Shown here: positions 1 through 11,669 of the stretch, piece by piece
How the letters are laid out: every line of letters starts with the position of its first letter
How positions within the stretch are numbered: the stretch's first letter is position 1
Origin: Lates calcarifer
Lineage: Eukaryota > Chordata > Actinopteri > Centropomidae
Assembly (NCBI RefSeq): GCF_001640805.2
Contig: NC_066837.1
Span: 17,034,501-17,098,500, forward strand
Direction: 5' to 3'
Length of the DNA stretch: 64,000 bases
Made by a program: the position numbers and the translations under genes
Notes under the pieces: generated by a model
Seen by the model: the letters and a program-made list of their open reading frames with translations, nothing else
Told to the model about the DNA's origin: nothing
Databases searched by the model: none

Positions 1-954
1 GACTTTGAAAAATTTATTTATTTATCGTTACTAGATTTCACAGCAGTAATCAGTTACAGAAACAGAGACAATCTTCAGTTATAGTTTTTGAGTTATCGTT
101 TGAATCAACCCCAGAAACCCAGGCCCAAAATGAATACCTCAATAGAACCGAAACTGTTCCAATAATACAATGTGATAGTATTAGGTCAATTTACTTTTAA
201 CAGGAGCACATAAAGTGCAGGAAAAGCTAATCCCAAGGGATTTCTCTCTGTCCCTTGTGTAGCTTTTTATATGTTTCAGGCAAATTCATGCAGCATCTGC
301 AGGCACAACGTTATTCTGGCACACAGAGTGTGATCAACTGGAACCACAGCTGCCGGGCGCAAAAGAGTGTGACAGACCAATAGATGACACTGTTTTCACT
401 GTGATTATACATAGACTATTGTTAATTTCAGCATGTTCAGACCCCAGGGCAGTTTATCGTTTATAAAGATGGTGATGGTGTTGATGATTATGATTGTAAT
501 GATGATGATGATGAATTTGATGACAGATTTATTGAGCAGTTGCTGAGCAAACTCCTTCTTTCCCAGGACCTTGAAGGTCACGTAACTGTAAAGCCTTTAT
601 AATGTTTGTGTTTCAGTCTGTCTAAGAAGGAAATGACTGAGGGAATGTAAAAGAGGTGCTGACCCTGAGGCTGAGAGACAGAGAGAGAGAGAGAGCGACA
701 CAGAGAAAATAAGTGAATAGGAATGGGTGAGCACAGGGGAGAATGGGTGAGAGACAGATTTAGGAAGGAAGTTTGGGAGCACTTGGAGAGGATGACGACG
801 TGTGTATTGGTCATCAGTGACACAGGTGCGCTCTGATGTCATAAGCAAAATGCTCCAACCAGGGACCTAAAATGTGTCCAGAGTCCAATGAATAAGGACC
901 GTGTTTGTATAATATTGTTATTAATGTACCAGTGGAGATTAAACTCCAGTAGTG

Positions 955-1265
955 GGCTGAAACTTAAACAATTAAACAATTATTTTCATGATCAATTAAT
1001 TTGTCTATTGTTTTCTTGCTTTAGGCAATTGTGAAAAATGCCTGAGGTGACATATTCAAATTGCCTCTTTTATTTAGCTAACACCACCTAAATGTATTCA
1101 AATTACTGTAATATGTTACATTAAATCTTCAAACTGAAAAGCTGAAACCATCAAATCTTTGGCACCTTTTTTTTGAAAACTACCGAAATGATTAATCAAA
1201 TACCAATTTAATGTCAACAGACTAATCAATTCATTAATTAAATGGGCTTATATCAGCTTTAATAA
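955..1265. repeat. Diverged teleost interspersed repeat with terminal 'attaatc' motifs
   Basis: The segment opens with an 'aacaattattttcatgat-caattaat' type sequence and closes with 'gattaatcaa ... gactaatcaattcattaatt'. This is the layout of a very common short non-autonomous repeat in fish genomes, whose ends carry repeated 'cgattaatcgatta' words. It has no coding capacity. Identification is from memory of the family's appearance and the copy is diverged. Confidence 0.5.
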
Positions 1266-1503
1266 AAGAAAAGCTTGATTCAAGCTCTCTCTGCTCATTA
1301 CATTAATTTGTCTCAAATCTGGTGAATAAAATAATCTCGTGTGTATGTAACGCTGCTACAAAACATGTCATTGGGGATTTTTTTTGTTTGTTTTTTTGCT
1401 TTTTATCAACACAAAAAACAAACTTTAATAGCAGACATTTTTAAACAAAGATGCTGCACATGCTACCCCAAGTAATTGTGCTACTATATGCGCACATTCA
1501 CTT

Positions 1504-1505
<2 letters not shown>

Positions 1506-1536
<31 letters not shown>
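1506..1536. repeat. (TG)n microsatellite
   Basis: Uninterrupted TG dinucleotides, about 15 units. A second GT run followed by a GA run lies at about 1711-1742. Confidence 0.95.
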
Positions 1537-1539
<3 letters not shown>

Positions 1540-1709
1540 GATGAGCATAAGAATGTGTGTACAGTACATCACTGTCTGTTTATTATATTGTGATATCAGT
1601 GCAGTTGCGGATATTTTCTTGGAAACAGTCCAGGTCTCTTTAAAGTCTTGGACTGACCAGTCTGTTGTGATGTGTGTGTGCGTGCATACATGCATGTAGG
1701 CATGAACCC

Positions 1710-1742
<33 letters not shown>

Positions 1743-1829
1743 TTAGTGATGTGTTATGAAAAGTGTGTGTGTGCGTGCATGCATGTGTTGGTATTGGTGG
1801 TGGAGGGGGAAGGAGGAGGGGTGGTGGAA

Positions 1830-1878
1830 GGTTCCTTATCTACAGGCCACAGGCAGCTTTTGAGGCTCTTATCAGCAG
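1830..1878. promoter_or_regulatory. Candidate GATA/ETS cluster upstream of lyl1
   Basis: Two GATA-type words on the minus strand (TTATCT near 1837 and TTATCA near 1869, i.e. AGATAA and TGATAA) lie close to GGAA-containing ETS-like words. They sit about 760 bases before the candidate non-coding exon that ends at 2631. Mammalian TAL1 and LYL1 promoters are known to use GATA and ETS factors. The functional assignment is inference. Confidence 0.3.
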
Positions 1879-1941
1879 CCACCATATTGTACTAGCACAT
1901 CCTCTTGTCCAGCAGGGAGCGGAAAACTCTCCTTGCAACAT

Positions 1942-2060
1942 GGTTCCCTCTCTCTCCCTCTCTTGCTCCCTCTCCCCCTTCTCTCTCCCTCTCTCTCTCT
2001 TTCTCTCTCTTTCTCTCTCTCTCTCCCTCTCCCTCTCTCTCTCTCTCTTTCTCTCCCTCC
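1942..2060. repeat. (CT)n/(CCT)n low-complexity tract
   Basis: Nearly pure pyrimidine on the plus strand, mostly CT with CCT and CTTT interruptions. It generates several spurious ORFs in both directions. A (GA)n run follows at about 2141-2162. Confidence 0.95.
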
Positions 2061-2449
2061 TCACATTTGCCAGTACCAGAGCTCTCCGACTGGCAACCAA
2101 CGAGAGCATTGTGTCCTCTTGGTGAAGAGATAGACAGGACAGTGAAAGAGAGAGAGAGAGAGAAAGTGACAGAGGTGAGAGTGACATATGGACAGAGGGG
2201 TTGAAAGAGACCCGCACCATCCATCTCCACAGTTTCAGAGCGTCTTCGTTCAAAGGAGCAACTTCACAGCAAAAAACAAACATGTACGGTGGGACTGTCT
2301 TTTCGTTTCGTTCTGCTTTAATTTCTTTGTGAATATCTAGGACTTTTATTCATTTACTTATTTCTAATTATTAATTTTCAAAGGTAGTCGTCTGAGTTAT
2401 TTTGAGTGGTGTCAGACAGTTTGGCTCCAATTCTGATATCAGAGATTGA

Positions 2450-2631
2450 CAGACAGACAGTGACAGGCTGGAGTGGAGTGTGAGCGACCTGAAGGAGGAG
2501 GAGGAGGAGAAGAAGGGGGAGGAGGACGTTAAACACTGAGGAGATACAACATGTGCGTTCACAGATCACTTGAACTCTGAAGGATTCTGCATGACAAACA
2601 GAGGAGCTGCACTAGACATCATAATGTATCT
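2450..2631 (+). other. lyl1: Candidate 5' non-coding exon of lyl1
   Basis: The sequence ends in a perfect donor (...ATGTATCT|GTAAGT) at 2632. The nearest strong downstream acceptor is the CAG at 3909-3911, after a long T-rich tract. Joining the two gives a short upstream ORF beginning at the ATG just before the donor and stopping within the second exon. The left boundary is not determinable by eye. A possible second non-coding exon is about 3912-4084 (donor GTAAGA at 4085). Assignment to lyl1 rests on position and strand only. Confidence 0.35.
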
Positions 2632-4732
2632 GTAAGTATTCAAGATTACTTAGTGTTTGATTCTATTTTGCATAACTTACCTTTTTGTGCACAAGTGGTT
2701 TGCAGCCCTTAAATTTATAATAATAAACATCTAATAGAAGTTTCTGTCATATATTGTACATCTGTTTGTACATTCAGTAAAATATTTCTAATGATGTATA
2801 TCATTTTGTGGATAATATAAATTTGGTGATTCAGTGGTAAATAGATAAGGGAAGAAATTTAATATAAAATCCTGTAGGTTTCATAGGTAATCACAAACTG
2901 ATCTGCCAAATAATTAAATACATGTTTTGAGACAGTTTACTCATTACAGTAAATGTGCAGTGAAATATACATTATGAGGCAATAATAAAAATAATATCTG
3001 AATTTAAGAAATAAGAAAAGATGTATGTTGTACAAATATAAAATCCAGTTCAGTAAAATAGCTAATTATTAATAATGAATGAAGAATACCTGTAATAAAA
3101 TATTGGCAGCATAAAGGTTTATCACATTTATCAAAAAATATTTCATTTCTTTTTTTAACTGATGCAAACTATTTGACAGCTCATTGTGCAGAAATGTGAA
3201 AGTTAGACTGTCAGAGGATACAGGCTTGACTGACAAAGCATTAAATGCCACAGTATATTATCGATACTAATATAGGGGTAGTCATGACTGTTTTTTTTTC
3301 TTAGCTAAAAATGTGTAGCGGATTATGGTTTCAGCTGCAAATAACCTTATAATGATGAGCATTTAACACAGCAACCTTTTAAATATTTGTCTGCAACTCA
3401 AGATATTTATATGACAGTAAATATAAAAGTGCTGCAAAATTTGTTGTTTTTTTTTTTTTAAAAAAAACTTACTTATAAATGTCTCTATACATCACTGTGA
3501 AGAAAAAGGAACTGTCCAAATATAAAGTCATGACCACTAGAAAAGGCAAAACAGGAACAGTTGCGATTGCAAAACCTGAGAAATCATAAGAGTTTTTAAT
3601 GCCTTGCAGAGCAGAGCACAAACAAATGCCTCAACAAGTGCAACAGTTACCATCAGAGCTTCAGTATTAGATGAATCAGTAAATTTCCATGAACTGAATT
3701 CAGACCTAAACTGTAGACCAGCTTCAAGCTGAGGATTCCCCGAAAACAACTACTCATTACATTTTAGTATGAGCTCTTGTGGTGCTCATGTGCGTATTTT
3801 GACCTTTGAACACATCTTATTACCATTACTACATATGCACCAAATGCCAAATATATATCCTGAGTGTGTGTGTGTTTTTATTTTTATTTTTTCTTTTTCT
3901 TTTGTTCAACAGGCTCTTTGATATCAATCCAATCTTCACTGAACTGGGACGTTTTGAATGCTCAAAAGGATTTTGACTCACATCCTCAAAATACACACAG
4001 ACAGACATATAGACAGACAGACTCATTAAGAGCAGCCACTGGAGACCCATTCACAAACATAGAATCTGCTGCTCAGGATGTACTGTAAGAAAAATACAGA
4101 CATCCAGTTCACATCAGACCGCAAAAACCACCTCGGCTCCACGCTGCACCCAGAGACAATACCACAGGAGTAGCCCTTCATTCAACACAGAAATGAACAC
4201 ATTTTGTTGTTTTGGCACGTTCTCTGATGTTCTAGTGAGGGAATGAATACAGGATCACATTAACTCACACTCTAGATACAGTCAGACAACAGCCGGGAGA
4301 GGTGGGAATGACAGGTAATAAGGCTGGATCAGAGGGTAGCTGTACCTCCATCCGAGGCACATATAATTTGGGCTGAGGGATTGAAATTCACATGGTGACC
4401 TTGGCGACAATAAGAGCACCTGATGGACCTCAGATTGGGAGGAAAATCTCATTTTTAGTGAGGTAGAGCAGAAAAATATTTTAAAATCTACAGGAAAGTG
4501 GAACAAAGGAAAAGGAAATAAAGGGTTATCATTTATGGAAAAGACACGTTGCCTTGGCTAGGAGAGGTTTAAAGGGCTCTTCAGGACCAGCTGCAGGTGG
4601 TACACATGAACATGTTAACTATTCTCATACACATATAAAGAGGGACACGAAGCAACGACACACACTGGCAGCACACACTCTGGGCAGCTGAGAGGAACAA
4701 GAGCTCGGGATTCCCCCAGAGACTTTACCACC

Positions 4733-7700
4733 ATGATGGAAAAGCTGAACCCCACTGGCCCACCTGCCTCACCCCCCGACCTACCTCGTCCCTCCTCCTC
4801 CTCCTCCTCCTCCTCTTCTGGCTTCTCCCCAACCTGCACGTCCACAGAGCAGCGCAGTCCCCCCGAGAACCAGACTTCAGCATCCTTGGATGCTGTCAGC
4901 AGCCCACATCCTGCTAACAAGACAGGGCACAAGGGACACACAGACGTCCCCGCCGCTGACTCAGTTCAGACCTCAATCACCACAACGACAGCATTAACCA
5001 ATCACAACGCAGATAAAGCTGCTGCACCTGAGCCCATCGTCATGGAGACTGAGCAAGAGCCGGAGGAGAAGCAAGGAGGACCAGCGACCACCACCACCTC
5101 CACAGCCTCTGCTGCTTCTGCCAACAGGTCCCCAACTCTTTCCTCCCCACCTCCACTCCTCCCGGCACCAGCCAAGACCTCCCCGTGTCCTGTGCCACCT
5201 CCAACCTCCACATCATCTTTCCCAGCGTCCTCGTCATCCTCTCCTCTTCCGCCCCACATTCCTGTCATCAGTCTCGGTCACAGCAAGCCCCCTCTGCCGC
5301 TCCCCAGCACCCCTTTGACTGCCCTCCATCCAATTCCCAGCCTCTTGCACGGGCCTCACGGGGACATTCGCCGCAGCCAGCAGAGCTGTTTGCCCGTGGC
5401 AAGCCCTGGAGGGCCCAGAACATCTGGAGGTCCCGGAGGCCCTTCAGCTCCCTCCCCAGGACCCCTCTTGCCTCAGCAGTACCTGCCTGCACACCCCTTC
5501 TTCACCAGGTGAGATTTGGCTTTTTGTGCATTCATCCATTTTGACAGTGTTTTCCAGCATTTTTACCTTACAACTGCTTAAAATTTAGCAGTTTATGTTC
5601 ATACCATTTATATCACTCATCACACATTGCACATCAGTGAGTGAGCAGAGCGATTTTCTTTTCTCAGATAATTTTTCAAGGCCTAAAGAGGTGCTACATG
5701 TTCCACAAGAAAAAATAATGATTGGTGAAAAGTCAGAAAACAATGAATATAATTGTGTATTTTTTAACACTCTATTATCCAATTAATCATTTTACTGATG
5801 GTGTTATCCAATATCCAGATGTAATGAGCTAACTGTGTATTAATTAATCATCTTAATGACCAGTCAAATGAAGCTGGAGGTTGCCTTTGAACCTTTGCCT
5901 GAAGTATGTCTAATTTTTTATTTAACTTCATCTTGCAAAATATAAAATAATACAAATTAATGTCACATAATCATTCACCCTTTTTTAAAAAAAAAAAAAA
6001 AAAAACAGGAATACAAACAGATGTCTGACACTAAACTATAAAATTTACTACAACATGGCTTCCTGAGCTGCTACTAGTAATGATGATGCCGCCTTGTTGG
6101 TCACACTGCCAAGTTTCTGTTTCATATGAAACCTCAACTGCTGGGATTTCATGACTTCCCATTGTGATTAATGGCGGCTGCTCTGCACGGTTATGTGAAA
6201 TTGACAGCAGGATGTGTGCTGTTATACAGGGACCCCACATTTCTCACGCTAAATGTACTCATTAGAACATTTGGCTGCTGGGCATGAAGTTGCATTATCT
6301 AGTGTTTTTTTGTGTGCTTTTAGTATCAAAAACCTACCAACCTACTGTAAATCACTTTTGAAACAGTACACCCACTTTTAATTACAGCTAAATTTAGTCG
6401 TTGAACTGACTAAAGGCAACAATCAGAACTCTTAAAGCTCTTTTCAGGTTTCAGGAATTGGCAGTTTGTAGCTTACACTCATGTAGAAAGGCATTTATTT
6501 GCAGACTTTATCAAAGCCCTCCCACTGTTCATCTATTCTCTACTCCACACAGTCTCCTTCTGTAATAGAAGAGCATCAGCTACGTTAAAAAAGGAGTTTG
6601 TTTTTTTTCATTGTGGCTACATCTATGGCTACCCCATCTGTCAGGGAGGTCTGGGAATAAGATTGCCTCCCCACTTCTCTTGGGTTTGTTTGTAGAAGGA
6701 GGCACTGATCTATTTCATCCCCCTGAAGAGAAATCAGCTACTAACCAGGCTTAATGAGACTGGGATAAAACTCTGCATGCACACTCAATCAACGCCACCA
6801 ACATAATCACACCTCAGTTAACGGCTTCCACCATCTTCTTGCTTTCTCCATTCACCATTTAGGATTTCGCTCTCTATTTTGAGTTGTTTAAGGCAAGAGA
6901 TTGTGGAACAACGTAACATGTTTGTAAACTGTTTTTATATTTAGCTGCGTTTTTTTTTTTTTTTTTTTTTTTTTTTTAGGTTGTACTATGCAATTACCAA
7001 AATATCACATTTCCTCACATTTTGTGCTGTGTTTCTATCTCTAGTTCTTACCTGGGTCCCTCAGGAGGAAACTACAGCGTCATCAACAACAGCCGAATCA
7101 AGAGAAGACCCTCCTCACACTTTGAAATGGAGATCAATGAATGTGAGTGTCTCTGCATCAAAAGACAGAATCACACTTTGGTATCAGTACAGGCCACAGT
7201 TACTGCAGATGAATGTTTGCATGTTTGAAAGTGTGTTGGTGGAATCACTGCCCATAATCTTTAAAGTAATTCAAGGATAAGGTTGGCAATATTCCTTTTT
7301 TCTTACTGTCATCAAGTCCTGTGGAAAAAAAAAAAAAAACACAACATGTTAGTTCATCTCTCACTACTTTTCTACTTCCCTACCATGTCTGCGGCTTTCA
7401 GCCCCGAGCCCACTGGGTTCTGCTTAAGATGTAAATCTTTAACAATGGATCACAAATATATATGTCTATACTTCAAATGCCTGGGCACTGTAGTTTTTAG
7501 CACATAATACTCAAATGGGAGAAAAAGTGCACATGTTTGGGGTCTATTTTCAGCTGCAGGATTAATACACATTTGGTACTCTACTGAGAATTTACAGCAG
7601 CATTTGGTGTACAGTGTGTAGTATTGACTCAAAATAAACTACAGTGTTTGTGGAAGTAAAGGAAACTGATGCTCCACTGTGACTCATTTTTAATAATTTT

Positions 7701-8411
7701 TGAGAAATTATAGATATCCACTGCACAGAGAAATCATGTTTTGGCTACTTGTTAGCACTGGAGGATCATTTTATAATTGATTTGGGTGTTTTAATGGGAT
7801 TTATTGACAAATATTGAAAAATGTAGAATATACATCAATTTATCATCCAAGGCCATGCACACATACACAGTGTTTATGTGTGTCCAACAGGCCCTCCTCA
7901 GAAACTTGCTCGCCGTGTCTTCACCAACAGCCGTGAGCGCTGGCGACAGCAGAACGTGAACGGGGCTTTCTCTGAGCTCAGAAAACTCATTCCCACGCAC
8001 CCGCCTGACAAGAAGCTCAGCAAGAATGAAATCCTTCGCCTGGCTGTGAAGTACATCAACTTCTTGGTCACTCTGCTCAATGACCAGGCCCAGGACAAGA
8101 GCAGGGACTCAGCAGAGGATGAGGCTGAGGATGAGGGTACCACTGCAGGGTCGGACAGTAACAAACTGAACCCTCTATTTCAGTCCCACGCTGCCCCGCC
8201 ATCTTCAGCCGCCATGGCGACAGCCCACAGAGACAGAGACTCAACTGACTCAGTCATTGCCCTGGCTAATTCCCCAGCAACATCCAGTTGCTATGGTGAC
8301 ACGGACAGTGAGGAAAGCTTTGGGACTAAGACATCTTTGGTGACTCAAGGCATTCTGGGAAAGGTCAAGAGTCAGATAAGGGTGGTGGCAGCCACAAATG
8401 ATGAGCGGTGA
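4733..8411 (+). CDS. lyl1: LYL1-type bHLH transcription factor (TAL family)
   Basis: Three coding exons, 4733-5508, 7045-7142 and 7891-8411, join in frame (donors GTGAGA and GTGAGT, acceptors CTAG and ACAG) to give about 464 residues. Exon 1 is Ser/Pro/Thr-rich and carries PVISLGHS at about residues 177-184, a motif I recall in mammalian LYL1 but not TAL1. Exon 2 encodes the SRIKRRPS segment. Exon 3 encodes the bHLH (about residues 299-353): the basic region [17 protein letters not shown], then helix 1, loop THPPDKK and helix 2 ending in LLNDQ. Family members bind E-boxes (CANNTG) as heterodimers with E proteins and nucleate LMO2/LDB1/GATA complexes in blood and endothelial cells. The basic-region start 'PPQKLARR' also fits LYL1 ('PQKVARR') rather than TAL1. 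The N-terminal part is much longer than in human LYL1 (about 280 residues). The first ATG of the ATGATGG pair was taken as start. Paralogue assignment is strong but not alignment-tested. Confidence 0.92.
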
Positions 8412-9139
8412 CACAGAAGAGAAGCAAACAAAGAGCTGCGCAGCTACTGGGAGTTTAAATGTCACACTGACGGACAAGATGGGATACACAATCGGCTAAA
8501 AAGTGTTTGAGGAGCAAGTGTGGTTCTCTCTTCAGTCACACACTGCTTGAAGATCAACTTGCAAGTAGTGTGAATAAGTAGGAGATGGATTCTTGGTGAT
8601 GATGTTTAGTCGTTTAAACAGTCTTAATGTCTTTTTGAGTGATGTGCAAACATTGGGTGTGAAGCTCTGTGTCTTTAAGTAAAACACTGAAATATGCTAT
8701 GGGGCTGGCTGAGAGGCACAGAACTCATGTTTTTTTTTTTTTTTGTTTGTTTTTTACCAAAATAAGGCCACAGTGTTCCTTTGTTAAACATTACACCTCA
8801 ATTTCAAACAATTTAAATGAATTATGCAAAACAGGGTCATGGTAATGTAATTGTAATTGTCTCAGGCTAGTGTGTGTAAAAAAAAAAGTAAAATCTCGGG
8901 TTAAAAAGGGGGATAAAAATCCTTTTTTTTTGTTCTAATCTAAATTCAGCCTCAGAAGTTTACATGTAAATAATCAGCATTTCTCCAGTACAGTTACAGT
9001 AACTGTGTCTGTAGAGAAATACATGACGTGCATTCATGAATCGAAGTTGCAGTTTTCAATGTTCCTCCTGTTCTTATTGTCAGAGAAGTAGGTCTGACTG
9101 GTCCCACCCTGACATTGTGACACACTTGTACCAGACAGA

Positions 9140-9145
9140 AATAAA
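9140..9145 (+). terminator. lyl1: Candidate lyl1 polyadenylation signal (AATAAA)
   Basis: A canonical AATAAA lies about 730 bases after the lyl1 stop and is followed by a GT-rich stretch (gtgtgtt). No other obvious signal in the preceding 3' untranslated region is as good. Confidence 0.5.
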
Positions 9146-10098
9146 GTGTGTTTTAGTTTGCTGTTCCTTATTTGACATCCTCTTATTGCACTCCAAAGAC
9201 TGCTCTTTGTCAGCACGATTTCTCAACACATCCAAATGTTTCGCTGCTTTCAGTTTAGGGAACATTCATGTATTCCCAGAGTGTTTAGTAAGTAGCAATC
9301 TTGGAGTGACTTGATCACAATAACCATCACAGGTCAATTGTAAAAATGCAACGCTATTAGATTAGGTTAATGATAGGGGGAAATTTGCTGGAAATGTAGC
9401 TCTTTTAACTTAGTTTATGAATGTCTATTTTGAACAATAATATGCACATGCTCTAACTCCTGTGCCCATATGTTCATAACTCAACACAACAAATTTGTCA
9501 CCACATATTATATGGGCTGAATAGCCAAAAGCCAAACTCCATGTTGTTTGTTTGTGCTGTCCACCAGGATGACAGATTGATAACGGTACTTTTAACAAGG
9601 AAGTCATAAACAACACCAGTTTAAAAAAAAAAAAAAAAAAAGCCGGATAAAACTGTTCGCTGACATTACTGTGACAGTCCCAGCCCTGGAAAATAGACAA
9701 AAAAAAGTGTTGCCTTAATTGTCATCCCATGACCTGTTTCCCAGGCAGCAGATTTGGGAAGGAATGTTTCACATGTATTTTATGCATTTTTGATGTGTTT
9801 GTTCAAGCCATCAGGTGGATGTGACAAAGAATTAGCAAAGAGGTTGATGTAACAGCAACAATTCTAGGTGTGTGGTTATGTGTGAGGATGGTCAGGGTGG
9901 ATGTGGGATGCGGTTAGAGATGGGGTTCAGCGTGGTGGGGGGATTGTATAAGTGAAAAGTTTGGGGGGTCAATTGCAGCTGTGCTATGGTGCTGGTGCCT
10001 CTTTGCTTGGCTCTATCAAGTGGCCAGGAAACGCCTACAGTTAGTGCTGTCTCATTGACGGCCAACGAGTTTCCTGGAGGAGGGGTGGTGGCTGTGTG

Positions 10099-10100
<2 letters not shown>

Positions 10101-10131
<31 letters not shown>
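10101..10131. repeat. (GT)n microsatellite
   Basis: About 15 uninterrupted GT units in the lyl1/GIMAP-like intergenic region. It gives rise to Cys/Val- and Thr/His-rich spurious ORFs on either strand. Confidence 0.95.
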
Positions 10132-10134
<3 letters not shown>

Positions 10135-11669
10135 ATGGGTTTTTGGACATGTGGGGTGGCAACCGCTGCGTGGAAGAAGGGAGTGGGGAAAAACAGAAAG
10201 AGAAAACAGCCACCAGGATGCTCTGGGAACCCCTATACAACCGGTTTCGGGACCACACAACAGGAAGAGCTGCTTTCACAACACTGCTACGGCTGCTTCT
10301 GTCCGCTCTGCTGTGCCAGGCTGGTCTGTCACCTCCCTGCTTCACTCTGAAACCACAGAGAGGATTACAGACAGAGGCAGGGGTCACACAAATTAAAGGA
10401 GTGCTGCACTGTTCTGCAATTGCACATACTTTTTTGTAGCCAGTTTTGTAGCAACACAATTGACAAACTCTCACGAAAGGCCTCTTGATATCATGGTGTG
10501 ATGCATTACAGGATAAACAAATAAAAATATGTTTTTCAGACATTTTTACTTTAGTCACAGGTCACAACAGAAAGAGCACATAATGACATAAAAAATGGCC
10601 ACATTCCATTTAGGTGATCCAGCTCCAGGGTCCTTGTACTGTGCATAATGGCTCATTGCTTACTGGGACACTTGATTGACTTGAGCCTTCACTAAATCTG
10701 CAATAATTTGCAATAACAATATATCAAAGGAGCATTTAGCAGCTACAGAGACAGATATTTCTCTTAGGACTTGGTAGAGGCCAAAAACAGAACTTATATT
10801 TACCAGGTGTTCAGAGACACATCCAGTTTTATATAAAACTTTATATAAACCTTTTTATATAAAATATTGCAGTGATGCAATATTGGTCAAAATGAAACCA
10901 CAGCTTAGAAACATTTAGTTGAGACTGCTGGGGTGTTAACTTTCTCTCCTCCTTCTGATACAGGAGGCCAAGTGGGGTGATGCTGGCCAGGCTGGGACTC
11001 AGAGATAATGGCCTTGCCTCCACCCCTTCTCTTCCAGCCCTCTGTTGTGCCCCTCTTGCCAGCGGAGTTACACCCACATGCACACAGAAATACCATTAGC
11101 TCTATTTCACCAGTCGTGTACAGACTAACTCTGCCCGTCTCACGAGAAGTGTTAATGCTAATAATAAAGGTTCTTGGTCAGTGTAGAATGAGTGAAAATA
11201 TTTTAAATATGTATCTTTAATATTTGTAAAACAGATCATACTTGCAACAAAATGTGTGTTGAGACATTTTGTGTGAAATTGTGACGACAGCACTAAAAAC
11301 AGACATAAAAGCAATTCTTTTATAATGAATGTTTTTTAATTAAGCACTGAAGAAGATTAAAGTATTAGAAGAAAGTGCTGAGTGACTGATGTACTGTACA
11401 GTATAAGTATAATATAACTTGCCAAACAAATAAGTTTAAATTCACCTTGAATTTACTGCTCATGTTAAGTGATGCATGTTAATGCAGTGAGAAAATCTGC
11501 AAAGAAAGAATCAGAGACAGACTGACAAAAAAGTCTGTTTCAAAGATCGCCAAGATGTCAAAATAAGAGTTAAAGGTTTCTGAATTATACATTCTCATGG
11601 TACTAATTCACAACAAATACATGTTTTTACATTTGTTATACACTTTATAAACATGCTCCATTCAGTCGA

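Larger units (their letters stand above)
1..4732. other. Upstream region of lyl1 (non-coding)
   Basis: No convincing protein-coding exon is seen before the lyl1 start. The stretch holds a (GAT)n-like tract near 468-516, a diverged interspersed repeat near 955-1265, several GT/GA and CT microsatellites (about 1506-2162), and two plausible non-coding exons of lyl1. One ends at a consensus GTAAGT donor at 2632. The other starts after a long pyrimidine tract and CAG at 3911. ORFs here are low-complexity artefacts of the CT/GA tracts. Confidence 0.6.
8412..11669. other. lyl1 3'UTR and convergent intergenic region
   Basis: This stretch lies between the lyl1 stop and the stop of the minus-strand GIMAP-like gene. 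It holds poly-T and poly-A runs, a (GT)n tract at 10101-10131 and the candidate lyl1 poly(A) signal. A TTTAAT (minus-strand ATTAAA) near 11335-11340 could serve the GIMAP-like gene. No credible coding exon was seen; the longer ORFs cross the GT repeat. Confidence 0.6.

Noticed and set aside
1763..2283. Long ORFs over the CT/GA tracts on both strands
   Set aside because: They are translations of dinucleotide repeats (Ser-Leu and Arg-Glu runs) with no domain or splice support.
4733..8411. tal1 as the identity of the bHLH gene
   Set aside because: The bHLH alone fits TAL1 well, but PVISLGHS, the SRIKRRPS exon, PQKLARR and the adjacency to nfix fit LYL1.
9892..10558. ORFs of 110-168 codons on both strands near the (GT)n tract
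   Set aside because: They depend on the repeat and show no family signal or splice context.
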